Assembly: GCA_902781895.1 (NCBI GenBank) | Contig: CACZLA010000032.1 | Location: 1 to 45,547 of the forward strand | Length of the DNA stretch: 45,547 nt | Source: an uncultured Lachnospiraceae bacterium | GTDB lineage: Bacteria > Bacillota > Clostridia > Lachnospirales > Lachnospiraceae | Direction: 5' to 3' | Shown: one piece after another, positions 25,475 to 34,162 of the stretch | Position numbering within the stretch: position 1 is the stretch's first letter | Layout of the letters: the number at the start of each line of letters is the position of its first letter | Notes under the pieces: model-generated | Told to the model about the DNA's origin: nothing | Seen by the model: the letters and a program-made list of their open reading frames with translations, nothing else | Database searches by the model: none | Made by a program: the position numbers and the translations under genes

Positions 25475-26716
25475 ATGACAGAGATAATTGAAGCATTAAA
25501 TATGCTTGAGAAAGAAAAGAGTATTGATAAGGCGGTTATGATCGATTCCATCGAGAAGGCTATAGTTTCCGCATGTGAGAGAGATTTCGGAAAGGACGCT
25601 GTTATCGCAAAAATGGATCCTGATACAGGAGAGATAACAGTAACAGCTCCTAAGCAGGTTGTTGATGAGATAAATGATCCAAATACAGATATACTTATTG
25701 AAGATGCAAGACATATCGATCCGGACTGTGAGATAAATGATTTCATTCAGTGTGAGATCAAGACACTTGACTTCGGACGTATCGCAGCTCAGAAGGCACG
25801 TGGTATCATCCTTCAGAATATCAAGGAAGGCGAGAGACGTGCAGTTTACGATTATTTCAAGGAGAGAGAGAAGACCATCATGACAGGTGTTGTTCAGCGT
25901 TATGTTGGTTATAACCTCAGTGTTAATCTTGACGGAAAGACAGATACTATTCTCAGCTCCAGAGAAATGATACCGGGTGAGAAATATCGTCCGGGCGATC
26001 GTATCAAGCTTTATATCGTAGGCGTTAAGGAAAATCAGAAGGGTGGTTTCCGTATCGTAACATCAAGAACACATCCTGAATTCGTTAAAAAGCTTTTCGA
26101 GAGAGAAGTTGCTGAAATGGCTGACGGCACAGTTGAGATCATGAGCATTTCCAGAGAGGCAGGCTCACGTTCAAAGCTTGCGGTATGGTCAAATGATCCC
26201 GATGTAGATGCAGTTGGTGCATGTGTCGGTGTAAACAGCATAAGAATAAACAACATCGTAGATGACCTTTGCGGTGAGAAGATCGACGTTATCGAGTGGG
26301 ATGAGGATCCTGCAGTATTTATCGAAAATGCACTTCGTCCATCACCTGTTATATCAGTTGTTGTAGACGAGGATGAAAGAATGGCAAGAGTTGTTGTTCC
26401 TGATGAGAAGCTTTCGCTTGCCATCGGTAAGGAAGGACAGAATGCCCGTCTTGCAGCAAGACTTACTGACTACAAGATCGATATCAAGAGTGAGAGTCAG
26501 GCAGAGGCTGAGGGCGATGAGTATGATGACGAGTACTACGATGATGAGTACGATGAGGAAGAATACGACGACGCTGATGCAGAGGATGATGTAGAAGATA
26601 CAGCAGAAGATGTAGCAGAGGATGCAGCAGAGGACGTTGCAGAGGATGCAACTGAGGATGACACAGAAGAAGCTGCTGCAGAAGATACATCAGATGATGA
26701 AGCATCAGAGGAGTAA
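25475..26716 (+). CDS. nusA: Transcription elongation/termination factor NusA
   Basis: NusA binds RNA polymerase and nascent RNA and modulates pausing, termination and antitermination. The 413-residue protein has the NusA N-terminal domain (1-125), S1 (about 133-200, GVVQRYVGYNLSVNLDGKTD), and two KH domains (SRTHPEFVKKLFEREVPE-like start, DPVGACVG-type motif written as DAVGACVG, and LAIGKEGQNARLAARLTDYKID). After about residue 345 comes a 65-residue, extremely acidic Asp/Glu/Tyr/Ala tail that other Firmicutes NusA proteins lack or have much shorter. GAGGA precedes the ATG. A 105-bp gap with a perfect palindrome separates it from the next gene. Confidence 0.95.
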   Translation: MTEIIEALNMLEKEKSIDKAVMIDSIEKAIVSACERDFGKDAVIAKMDPDTGEITVTAPKQVVDEINDPNTDILIEDARHIDPDCEINDFIQCEIKTLDFGRIAAQKARGIILQNIKEGERRAVYDYFKEREKTIMTGVVQRYVGYNLSVNLDGKTDTILSSREMIPGEKYRPGDRIKLYIVGVKENQKGGFRIVTSRTHPEFVKKLFEREVAEMADGTVEIMSISREAGSRSKLAVWSNDPDVDAVGACVGVNSIRINNIVDDLCGEKIDVIEWDEDPAVFIENALRPSPVISVVVDEDERMARVVVPDEKLSLAIGKEGQNARLAARLTDYKIDIKSESQAEAEGDEYDDEYYDDEYDEEEYDDADAEDDVEDTAEDVAEDAAEDVAEDATEDDTEEAAAEDTSDDEASEE

Positions 26717-26770
26717 GAAGTTACCTACAAAGGAGATAAAGTAAAAAACAACAGAGGGACAGAAAAACGA

Positions 26771-26790
26771 ACTGATTTTTAAAAATCAGT
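26771..26790. other. Perfect 20-bp palindrome between nusA and rnpM/ylxQ
   Basis: ACTGATTTTTAAAAATCAGT is its own reverse complement, followed by CAGTCGTAGTTTT. It could be a weak bidirectional terminator, an mRNA processing hairpin or a protein site in the middle of the operon. Confidence 0.5.
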
Positions 26791-26821
26791 CAGTCGTAGT
26801 TTTAGAAAATAAGGAGCCGAT

Positions 26822-27385
26822 TTGAGCACTAAAAAGAAAAATGTCGGAAAAAAACCAATGAGACTCTGTGTGTGTTGCGGCTCGGCGAAGCCAAAGGGCG
26901 AAATGCTTCGAATAGTCATTTCCGGAAGGAAGACCGAGGTAGACAGTCCCCAGGTGGACGAAACCGGGAAACAGCATGGCAGGGGCGCATACATTTGTAA
27001 GAATAACGAATGTATTGAACAGGCATACGAGCAGTCACTTATTGATGACAGCGTAAAAGAGGAATGTCTCATACAGACCCGCCGCTTCAAAACACAGCTG
27101 ATATCACTTGCAATGAAGGCCGGGCAGCTGGCCGCAGGAGAATATCAATGTGAAGAGGCCATCAAAAACGGGGAAGCATGCTTTGTGATCATAGCCGAAG
27201 ATGCATCTGACAATACCAGGAAAAAGTTTGAAGACAAATGTAATTACAGAGATATCCCATATGAGATATTCGGAGGAAAAGAAGAGATAGGCGCACTTAT
27301 CGGAAAGGCCGAGAGATCGGTCATAGCGATAAAGGATGAACAGTTTGGTGCTCAGTTAATAAGACGATTTGGAGGTAACGAATGA
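26822..27385 (+). CDS. YlxR (RnpM) - YlxQ (L7Ae-like) fusion protein
   Basis: One 187-residue protein carrying what are two adjacent genes in Bacillus. Residues 10-85 are a YlxR/DUF448 domain with RLCVCCGSAKPKGEMLRIV, the GRGAYICKN signature and a Cys set; YlxR (RnpM) binds RNA and modulates RNase P. Residues about 93-187 (LISLAMKAGQLAAGE, CFVIIAEDASDNTRKKF, IPYEIFGGKEEIGALIGK, IAIKDEQFGAQLI) are an L7Ae/YlxQ-type kink-turn-binding domain. The start is TTG at 26822, five bases after AAGGAG. The stop overlaps infB as ATGA. The gene order nusA-ylxR-ylxQ-infB is kept. Confidence 0.85.
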   Translation: MSTKKKNVGKKPMRLCVCCGSAKPKGEMLRIVISGRKTEVDSPQVDETGKQHGRGAYICKNNECIEQAYEQSLIDDSVKEECLIQTRRFKTQLISLAMKAGQLAAGEYQCEEAIKNGEACFVIIAEDASDNTRKKFEDKCNYRDIPYEIFGGKEEIGALIGKAERSVIAIKDEQFGAQLIRRFGGNE

Positions 27386-30282
27386 GAATATACGATTATG
27401 CAAAAGAATTAACTAAGATAGCAGGAAAACAGGTTACTGCAAACGAGATCATCAGAATTCTCAGTAAGAAGAGAGACGGGCTCAGAATGACCAGTGAGAT
27501 CGATGATGAGCTTATGGAATATGCCAAGATGATGATAACCGGAAAGGTTACGGTTAAGGTGGCAAAGAAGGCACCTGCTCCTGCAAAAGCAGCTACGCCT
27601 GCACGTAAGCCGGCAAGAAAGGCTGCTCCGAAAAATGACGGAGACAAGGATAAGGAAAAAGAGAAGGATAAGCCCGTAAAGAAGCATGCAACTCTGAAGC
27701 CAAGGGTTTCCGCGGCAGAGAAGGCAGCTAAGGCAGCTGCAAAAGCTGCAGGAAAGGGAGTTGTATTCGGAGAAGACGGAAAGCCTATTCCTGTAAGAGA
27801 ATCAAAGGTACTGAAGGCTTCTCAGGAGGCTGATGCCAGAGCAAAGGCAGAGGCAGAAGCTGAGGCTGCAGCAAAGGCAGAGGCTGAGGCAAAGGCTGCG
27901 GAAGAAGCAGCAAAGGCTGAGGCTGAGGCAGCAAAGGCAGCAGAGGAAGCAGCAAAGGCAGAGGCAGAAGCGGCGAAGGCTGCAGAGGAAACTGCAAAGG
28001 CTGAGGATACAGCAAAGACAGAGGCACCTGCTGAGAATAAAGAAACAGTTAAAGCAGATGATACAAAGGCAGAAGCTGCAAAAGCTGATGCTCCGAAAAC
28101 TGAAAAAACAGCTAAGCCGGAAGGTTCCCAGAAGCCTGCTAAAAACAGAAATGACAGAGATGCAAAGGCAGGAAGTGACAGACCTCAGAGAAATGACAGA
28201 CCTGCGAAGGGTGACAGACCTGCCAGGGGAGAAAAGTCAGACAGAGGCGACAGATCAGACAGACCGAGAACAGACAGGAAGGGTGCACGTCCATCCAAGT
28301 CCGATGCCGGTGATTCTCCGATGGAGAACCAGAAGAGAAGCTCCGGTCGTAAGGGTGATAAGACCAAGGACAAGGAGAAAGAGGCAAGAAGAGAAAACAG
28401 AGAGACACGTTCATCAAAACGTGATGATAAGAGAAGAAACAAGAATGACTTCAGAGACATGGATGACATGACTCCGGAGAGAAAGAAGAAACAGCAGAAG
28501 AAGCAGGAGAAGAAGGAAGAAGAGACAATCAAGACAATCACACTTCCTGAAACTCTTACACTCAGCGAGTTTGCTTCAAAGATAAAGCAGCCGGTTAATG
28601 CACTCATCAAGAAGCTCTTCCTTGAAGGAAAAATGTATACAGTAAATACAGAGCTTACATATGAAGAGGCTGAGCTGATAGCCCTTGAGTATAACATTAT
28701 CTGCGAGCAGGAGGTTAAGATCGACCTTGTTGAGGAAGCCCTCAGAGATTCAGAGGATCCGGAGGATTCACTTGTTGAGAGACCACCTGTAGTCTGTGTA
28801 ATGGGTCACGTTGACCATGGTAAGACATCACTCCTGGATGCTATAAGAAAGACAAGCGTAACAGAGGGTGAGGCCGGTGGAATCACACAGCATATCGGTG
28901 CTTATACCGTTAAGGTAGGAGAGAAGAAGATTACATTCCTCGATACTCCCGGACACGAAGCATTTACGGCAATGCGACTTCGTGGTGCCATGGCAACAGA
29001 TATTGCAATCCTCGTTGTAGCAGCTGACGATGGTGTTATGCCTCAGACAGTAGAAGCTATCAACCATGCAAAGGCTGCCGGAATTGAAATAATAGTAGCA
29101 GTTAACAAGATAGATAAGCCAAGCGCAAATATCGAAAGAGTTAAGCAGGAGCTTGTTGAGTACGGACTCATTGCAGAGGACTGGGGCGGAAGCACAGTAT
29201 TTGCACCTGTTTCTGCAAAGAGTCATGAGGGTATCGATAACCTGCTTGAGATGATCCTTCTTACAAGTGATATTCTTGAGCTTAAGGCAAATCCTAAGCG
29301 TAAGGCTCGTGGTATCGTTATCGAGGCTAAGCTTGACAAGGGACGTGGTGCAGTTGCAACACTTCTTGTTCAGAAGGGTACACTTAAGGTTGGAGACTTC
29401 ATCGCCATCGGTGAATCACACGGTCGTGTCAGAGCCATGACAGATGACAAGCAGAGAAGCCTGAAAGAGGCAACACCTTCAATGCCTGTTGAGATCATCG
29501 GTCTGGATAATGTACCTAACACCGGTGAGATATTCGTTGCAACCGACACAGAGAAGGAAGCAAGAAACATAAGCAATGCATTTATCACAAGAGGCAAGGA
29601 GAACCTGATTGCCGAAACAAAGGCAAAGATGTCACTGGACGATATCTTCAACCAGATGCAGGAAGGAACACTCAAAGAGCTGAATATAATTATCAAGGCC
29701 GATGTTCAGGGATCTGTAGAGGCTCTGAAGCAGAGTCTGCTTAAGCTTTCAAATAATGAAATAGTTATCAAATGTATCCATTCGGGAGTTGGTGCCATCA
29801 ACGAGTCCGACGTCAGCCTTGCTGCTGCATCAGACGCTATAATCATCGGCTTCAACGTAAGACCGGAGCCAATGGCTAAGCAGCTTGCGGATACAGAAAA
29901 AGTAGATGTAAGACTTTACAGAGTTATTTATAACGCTATCGATGATATCGAGTCAGCCATGAAGGGAATGCTTGATCCTATCTACGAGGAGAGAATTATC
30001 GGACACGCTGTTGTACGTCAGACCTTTAAGGCTTCAGGCGTAGGAACTATAGCCGGTACATTTGTGGAAGACGGTGTAGTTGAGAGAAATGCATCAGTAA
30101 GACTTTCACGTGGTAAAGACATGATCTGGGAAGGCAAGATCGCATCCCTCAAGCGTTTCAACGATGATGCTAAGGAAGTTAAAGCCGGTTATGAGTGTGG
30201 TATCGTACTCGAAGAGAACAGCGATATCCAGGAAGGCGATACACTCGAAGTCTACAAGATGGTAGAAGTCCCAAGAGACTAA
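27382..30282 (+). CDS. infB: Translation initiation factor IF-2
   Basis: IF-2 is the GTPase that delivers initiator tRNA and joins the ribosomal subunits. The 966-residue protein starts with an IF2_N domain (1-50), followed by a very long low-complexity linker (about 60-390), first Ala/Glu/Lys helical repeats and then an Arg/Asp/Lys-rich part. A second IF2_N domain ([25 protein letters not shown], about 392-445) precedes the GTPase: G1 GHVDHGKT at 475-482, G2 [11 protein letters not shown]3 DTPGHEAF, G4 NKID and G5 SAK. The remaining domains end in the initiator-tRNA-binding C2 domain. The ATG overlaps the previous stop by four bases and follows TTGGAGGTAACGA. Confidence 0.96.
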   Translation: MRIYDYAKELTKIAGKQVTANEIIRILSKKRDGLRMTSEIDDELMEYAKMMITGKVTVKVAKKAPAPAKAATPARKPARKAAPKNDGDKDKEKEKDKPVKKHATLKPRVSAAEKAAKAAAKAAGKGVVFGEDGKPIPVRESKVLKASQEADARAKAEAEAEAAAKAEAEAKAAEEAAKAEAEAAKAAEEAAKAEAEAAKAAEETAKAEDTAKTEAPAENKETVKADDTKAEAAKADAPKTEKTAKPEGSQKPAKNRNDRDAKAGSDRPQRNDRPAKGDRPARGEKSDRGDRSDRPRTDRKGARPSKSDAGDSPMENQKRSSGRKGDKTKDKEKEARRENRETRSSKRDDKRRNKNDFRDMDDMTPERKKKQQKKQEKKEEETIKTITLPETLTLSEFASKIKQPVNALIKKLFLEGKMYTVNTELTYEEAELIALEYNIICEQEVKIDLVEEALRDSEDPEDSLVERPPVVCVMGHVDHGKTSLLDAIRKTSVTEGEAGGITQHIGAYTVKVGEKKITFLDTPGHEAFTAMRLRGAMATDIAILVVAADDGVMPQTVEAINHAKAAGIEIIVAVNKIDKPSANIERVKQELVEYGLIAEDWGGSTVFAPVSAKSHEGIDNLLEMILLTSDILELKANPKRKARGIVIEAKLDKGRGAVATLLVQKGTLKVGDFIAIGESHGRVRAMTDDKQRSLKEATPSMPVEIIGLDNVPNTGEIFVATDTEKEARNISNAFITRGKENLIAETKAKMSLDDIFNQMQEGTLKELNIIIKADVQGSVEALKQSLLKLSNNEIVIKCIHSGVGAINESDVSLAAASDAIIIGFNVRPEPMAKQLADTEKVDVRLYRVIYNAIDDIESAMKGMLDPIYEERIIGHAVVRQTFKASGVGTIAGTFVEDGVVERNASVRLSRGKDMIWEGKIASLKRFNDDAKEVKAGYECGIVLEENSDIQEGDTLEVYKMVEVPRD

Positions 30283-30284
30283 AG

Positions 30285-30487
30285 GCTTCCCCTTGAGGGG
30301 AAGCTGTCAGATTCGCTGTCAGCGAAGCTGACTGATGAGGTGTCATAGCGCCGAAAGGCCAAGCTGTCAGCGAATCTGACTGATGAGGTGTCATAGCGCC
30401 GAAAGGCCAAGCTGTCAGCGAATCTGACTGATGAGGTGTCATAGCACCGAAAGGCCAAGCTGTCAGCGAATCTGACTGATGAGGTGT
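30285..30487. repeat. 48-bp tandem repeat of the CTGTCAGCGAA...TGACTGATGAGG type
   Basis: After a GCTTCCCC-TTGA-GGGGAAGC hairpin (30286-30303), a 60-bp divergent unit (30301-30360), two almost identical 48-bp units (30361-30408, 30409-30456) and a 31-base partial unit (30457-30487). Each unit starts AAGCTGTCAGCGAATCTGAC and ends GCGCCGAAAGGCC; only one base differs between the two full units. GTCAGC-GAA-GCTGAC in the first unit is a perfect triloop hairpin. The array fills the infB-rbfA gap and its last copy reaches the rbfA ribosome binding site. No spacers, so not CRISPR. Confidence 0.85.
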
Positions 30488-30508
30488 ATAAAAAGAAAAG
30501 AGGATAGA

Positions 30509-30895
30509 ATGAGAAAAAACAATAAGGGTGGTGGCCGCATAAACAGTGATGTTCAGCGTGTCATCAGTCATGTGATCGAGTTTGAGATAAAGGACCCGAG
30601 AGTAAACTCCCTGGTTTCCGTCACCAGAGTTGATGTAACAAATGACCTCAAGGAGTGCAAATGTTACATCTCGGTGCTCAGCACCACAGGTGATGCAGAG
30701 AGTACCATAGAGGGACTTAACAGTGCCAGAGGCTTTGTGAGGAAAAGACTTGCGGAGTCCCTTAATCTCAGAAACACACCGGAGATAGAGTTTATTCATG
30801 ATAAATCCATCGAGTATGGTGTGGAAATGTCAAAGAAGATAGATGATGTGATGAGTCGTGAAAACTCAGAACCAAACACGGATGTGGAAGAATAG
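30509..30895 (+). CDS. rbfA: Ribosome-binding factor A
   Basis: RbfA binds the 30S subunit and helps late 16S rRNA maturation. The 128-residue protein has the family layout: Gly/Arg-rich start (RKNNKGGGRINSDVQRVISHV), IKDPRVNSLVSVTRVDVTNDLKECKCYISVL, and LRNTPEIEFIHDKSIEYG near the end. I place the start at ATG 30509 just after AGAGGA; an in-frame ATG at 30479 lies inside the upstream tandem repeat and would add ten unrelated residues. It lies between infB and nrnA, as usual in Bacillota. Confidence 0.93.
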   Translation: MRKNNKGGGRINSDVQRVISHVIEFEIKDPRVNSLVSVTRVDVTNDLKECKCYISVLSTTGDAESTIEGLNSARGFVRKRLAESLNLRNTPEIEFIHDKSIEYGVEMSKKIDDVMSRENSEPNTDVEE

Positions 30896-30910
30896 GAACA
30901 GGTATAAGAT

Positions 30911-31906
30911 ATGGAAGGTGATGTTATAAAAAAACAGAAAATGCTGTTTCAGATGATATCATCAGCAGACAGTATTGCGATTATAGGACATAGACATCCC
31001 GATGGGGATTGTGTAGGTTCTACACTCGGTCTGTACAATTATATAAATGAAAATTATAAAGGGAAAAATGTTCAGGTATATCTTGAACAATTTTCGTCAT
31101 GCTTCAGATTTCTCAGTGGCACGAGAAAGGTAAAGCATGAACCTCTTGACGAGCATTATGATCTGGCCGTTTCCATCGACGTATCGTCTAAGGACAGACT
31201 TGGTGGATTTGAAGAGATATATAACAAATCTATCTCCACGGTCTGCATAGATCATCATGTGAGCAATAAGGGCTTTGGCGATCTGTGCATCATAGATCCG
31301 AATGCATCAAGCGCATGCGAGGTTTTGTGCCGTATGCTGGAAGAGGATAAGATAAGCGATAAGACAGCCAGCTGCCTTTACCTTGGAATAGTGCATGATA
31401 CAGGAGTATTTAAATACTCATGCACCGGACGTCGTACTATGGAAATTGCAGGAATGCTGATAGAAAAGGGAGCTCATCCTGAACTAATCATTGATGATAC
31501 ATTTTACAAGAAGACTTATAAGCAGAATCAGCTTATGTCGAGAACCGTGCTTGATTCCACTCTTTATGAAGATGGCAAGGTGATAGTCGGAATCATTCCG
31601 AAAGAAATATTTAAAGAGTATAAATGTACCAACATGGATACCGAGGGTATAGTCGAGCAGCTTCGTCTGACTGATGGAGTTGAAGTGGCTGTACTTGCAT
31701 ATCAGCTTACAAAGAAAAGCTACAAGTTCAGTCTTCGCTCAAAGTTTTTAGTTGATGTCAGCGAGATAGCTACATCAATGGGTGGCGGCGGACATGTCAG
31801 AGCAGCCGGTTTTGAGACGGAAATGGATGTAAATGAGGCTATCGAAACGGTAATCAGTGCAGTGAAGGCTCAGCTGGAAAAGAATCAGGTAGATAAGAAT
31901 AAGTAA
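30911..31906 (+). CDS. nrnA: DHH/DHHA1 phosphoesterase, NrnA-type oligoribonuclease/pAp phosphatase
   Basis: NrnA-type enzymes degrade short RNA oligonucleotides and dephosphorylate 3'-phosphoadenosine 5'-phosphate. The 331-residue protein shows the DHH metal motifs: IIGHRHPDGDCVGS near 24-37, the SIDVSS segment near 90, IDHHVSNKGFGD (the DHH) near 114-125, SSACEV and GIVHDTGVFKYS. The DHHA1 domain ends with GGGGHVRAAGFE. Location between rbfA and truB is the standard arrangement for the Bacillota homologue. A GdpP-like role in c-di-AMP/pApA breakdown is possible but that family has extra domains absent here. RBS is a modest AGGAACAGG. Confidence 0.88.
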   Translation: MEGDVIKKQKMLFQMISSADSIAIIGHRHPDGDCVGSTLGLYNYINENYKGKNVQVYLEQFSSCFRFLSGTRKVKHEPLDEHYDLAVSIDVSSKDRLGGFEEIYNKSISTVCIDHHVSNKGFGDLCIIDPNASSACEVLCRMLEEDKISDKTASCLYLGIVHDTGVFKYSCTGRRTMEIAGMLIEKGAHPELIIDDTFYKKTYKQNQLMSRTVLDSTLYEDGKVIVGIIPKEIFKEYKCTNMDTEGIVEQLRLTDGVEVAVLAYQLTKKSYKFSLRSKFLVDVSEIATSMGGGGHVRAAGFETEMDVNEAIETVISAVKAQLEKNQVDKNK

Positions 31907-31907
31907 A

Positions 31908-32906
31908 ATGTACGACGGAATAGTAAATGTATATAAGGAACAGGGCTTCACATCACATGATGTGGTGGCGAAGCTTCGCTCTGTTTTCGGTCAGAAAAAG
32001 ATAGGCCACACCGGAACTCTGGATCCCATGGCAGAGGGCGTTCTGATAATAGTACTGGGACGCGCCACAAAGCTTGCGGATATGATACTTTCAAAAAAGA
32101 AGCAGTATATCGCAACCATGAAAATGGGACTTACTTCGGAGACAGATGATATAACCGGTGAAAGGCTGGTTCCGGGGGATGAGACAAAGTTAAGTGAACT
32201 TTTCTCGGATGAAACCGAACTCAGAAAAAAAATATCTGAGACATTTGATACATTTCTCGGAAAAAGTATGCAGACACCGCCGATGTACAGTGCCATAAAA
32301 GTAAATGGCAGAAAACTCTATGAATATGCCAGAGCAGGTGAGCAGGTAGAGAGAACTCCCCGTGAGATAGAGATATACAGTCTTGAACTTTTGGACATAG
32401 ACATCAGCACCAAAGAAATAAAGTTCAGTGTTGAGTGCTCAAAGGGAACCTATATAAGAAGTCTTATAAGGGATATGGGTGAAAAGCTGGGTGTAGGTGC
32501 TGTTATGTCAGGTCTTCTGAGAGATGAGATAAATGGAATCAAAGCCGAAAACGCTTATAAAATATCCGACCTCATAGCCCTGAAGGAAGAAGGAAGACTG
32601 GAGGAAGCAGTACTCCCCATGGATGAACTTTTGAGGAGTGTGCCTGCTGTCTCAGTAAATGAGAGCGGTGCAAAATACCTTTCAAACGGTAACCGGCTGA
32701 GGAGAGAGAACCTCAGTAACATACCTGAAAACACAGGTTCATCGGATAAGAGTTATATAAATACCGGTTCGGCGGATGACAAAAGCGAGATATATACAGT
32801 GATCGAAAACGCACAGTTCTTCCGTGTATATAGTGAGGGCGAGTTAAAAGCTCTCTACACATATGATAAAACGAAAAAAGATTTTAAGGTTTATAAGATG
32901 CTATGA
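31908..32906 (+). CDS. truB: tRNA pseudouridine(55) synthase
   Basis: TruB converts U55 in the T loop of tRNAs to pseudouridine. The 332-residue protein has GIVNVYKEQGFTSHDVV, the catalytic motif GHTGTLDPMAEGVL with nucleophile Asp39, RATKL, TPPMYSAIKVNGRKLYEYAR, and VECSKGTYIRSLIRDMG. The C-terminal PUA-like region contains an extra polar stretch (about 270-300, Asn/Ser/Asp-rich) not typical of the family. The ATG lies one base after the nrnA stop with only a weak ribosome binding site, so translational coupling is likely. ribF overlaps its end as ATGA. Confidence 0.94.
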   Translation: MYDGIVNVYKEQGFTSHDVVAKLRSVFGQKKIGHTGTLDPMAEGVLIIVLGRATKLADMILSKKKQYIATMKMGLTSETDDITGERLVPGDETKLSELFSDETELRKKISETFDTFLGKSMQTPPMYSAIKVNGRKLYEYARAGEQVERTPREIEIYSLELLDIDISTKEIKFSVECSKGTYIRSLIRDMGEKLGVGAVMSGLLRDEINGIKAENAYKISDLIALKEEGRLEEAVLPMDELLRSVPAVSVNESGAKYLSNGNRLRRENLSNIPENTGSSDKSYINTGSADDKSEIYTVIENAQFFRVYSEGELKALYTYDKTKKDFKVYKML

Positions 32907-33787
32907 CAGGCGCAGCGATAACAATCGGAAAATTTGACAGCGTACATAAGGGACATCAGCAGCTGCTGGAAGATATAATCAGAGTTTCAAAAGAAAACGG
33001 ATACGAAAGTATCTGCTTCAAACTGGATTTCGGAGAACCCGGGATACTTACCGGACCGGAGTGCGAAAGCCTGATGCGGGAAATGGGAATCGATAAGATA
33101 CTATTTGAGCGATTTACTCCTGAATTTGCAGGTATGGGACATGAGGAGTTTGTGAAAGAAATCCTTGTGGACAGGCTGGGAGCAAAATATATCGCAGTGG
33201 GAAAAGACTTCAGATATGGTAAAGATCGTATCGGGACTGCCGAACTGCTGAAGGAAGCCGGCAGGAAATACGGTTTTGAAGTAAATATCATAGATAAGCT
33301 TGTTATGGAGGGTGAGACAGTCAGCTCAACCAGAGTCAGAGGGGCGCTGGAAGTCGGCGATATGAAAGAGGCAGATAAGCTGATGGGGCATCCCTACAGT
33401 CTGACAGGCGATGTTATGGCAGGCAAACAGCTGGGCAGAACCCTTGGATATCCCACCATAAATCTGGGGTATGATGAAAAAAAACTCCTTCCGAAATATG
33501 GGGTTTATTCAAGCAGGATTATCGTATATAATGATATGAGCTGTGACGAAAAATCTTCGTCGGATGTTCAGACATTTTCCGGAATAACCAACATAGGCGT
33601 TCGTCCATCGGTTGATGACGGAGACTCCGTGACAGTGGAAACATTTATCTATGATTTCGATGATGATATCTACGGATGTAAAGTTGAAATCATTTTGGAA
33701 AACTATCTGAGGCAGGAGCAGAAGTTTGACAGCCTTGAGGCGCTCACAGCTCAGATAACCCAGGATATCAAAGCTGCCAAAGGATAG
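32903..33787 (+). CDS. ribF: Bifunctional riboflavin kinase/FAD synthetase RibF
   Basis: RibF phosphorylates riboflavin to FMN and adenylates FMN to FAD. The 294-residue protein has an N-terminal nucleotidyltransferase domain with GKFDSVHKGHQ (HxGH at 15-18) and VSSTRVRGALEVGD, and a C-terminal riboflavin kinase domain with LGRTLGYPTINLGY, PKYGVYSSRI, GITNIGVRPSV and VETFIYDFDDDIYG. The N-terminus is short but intact. The start ATG overlaps the truB stop by four bases. It is the last gene of the translation operon before tRNA-Arg. No FMN riboswitch is present upstream. Confidence 0.93.
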   Translation: MTGAAITIGKFDSVHKGHQQLLEDIIRVSKENGYESICFKLDFGEPGILTGPECESLMREMGIDKILFERFTPEFAGMGHEEFVKEILVDRLGAKYIAVGKDFRYGKDRIGTAELLKEAGRKYGFEVNIIDKLVMEGETVSSTRVRGALEVGDMKEADKLMGHPYSLTGDVMAGKQLGRTLGYPTINLGYDEKKLLPKYGVYSSRIIVYNDMSCDEKSSSDVQTFSGITNIGVRPSVDDGDSVTVETFIYDFDDDIYGCKVEIILENYLRQEQKFDSLEALTAQITQDIKAAKG

Positions 33788-33806
33788 GCAGTTGATAAAT
33801 AACTAC

Positions 33807-33878
33807 GCACCAGTAGCTCAGTGGATAGAGCAATGGCCTCCGGAGCCATGTGCGTGGGTTCGATTCCCGTCTGGTGCA
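33807..33878 (+). tRNA. tRNA-Arg (anticodon CCG)
   Basis: A complete cloverleaf: acceptor GCACCAG/CTGGTGC (7 bp), D arm GCTC/GAGC, anticodon stem ATGGC/GCCAT with loop CTCCGGA giving anticodon CCG at 33840-33842, T arm with GTTCGATTC loop sequence, and discriminator A at 33878. The 3' CCA is not encoded. It decodes CGG. It lies 19 bp after ribF and may be co-transcribed. Confidence 0.95.
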
Positions 33879-33923
33879 AATAAAGTAAATAATTTGACAG
33901 TCAGGGAATCGAACGGCAAGACC

Positions 33924-34085
33924 AAAGTGCGTAGCACTTTGAGAAAGCCCCGGTGGGGCTTTCGAGTCGAAGCCCGGCCTGAATAAGCTCACGATTCGAA
34001 GAATCGTGGGTCTGCCGAAGGCAGATACGTTCCACGAAGTGGAACCAAGACTTGCTTTGCAAGGCTTGCAAGCTTGCGAAGCAAG
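33924..34085. repeat. Array of six short hairpins downstream of tRNA-Arg
   Basis: Consecutive perfect inverted repeats: 33924-33940 (7-bp stem, GTA loop), 33943-33963 (9-bp stem, GGT loop; possible end signal for the tRNA), 33990-34008 (8 bp, GAA loop), 34011-34025 (6 bp, GAA), 34029-34045 (7 bp, GAA) and 34051-34085, which holds CTTGC-TTT-GCAAG and CTTGC-GAA-GCAAG. The stems differ in sequence but the GAA triloop recurs. No gene is evident between 33879 and 34162; this array is what the gap contains. Confidence 0.8.
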
Positions 34086-34162
34086 ATTGGTACAAGGCGG
34101 CTGTGTTTTTTAGAGAAAATAGTAACTTAATTAGTATATAAGATATATAAGAGGTGACGATA

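Noticed and set aside
26035-26424. Minus-strand Ser-rich open frame inside nusA
   Set aside because: Antisense shadow of the NusA KH region, Ser-rich because of codon use; no start signals.
27833-28471. Gln/Arg-rich open frame in another reading frame
   Set aside because: Shadow of the low-complexity Ala/Glu/Lys linker of IF-2; composition follows the repeat, not a protein family.
30301-30487. Possible CRISPR or structured tandem gene
   Set aside because: The 48-bp units repeat in full without unique spacers, and no sustained coding potential fits the neighbours.
33792-33986. Short open frame over the tRNA
   Set aside because: It spans tRNA-Arg and two hairpins, so it is not coding.
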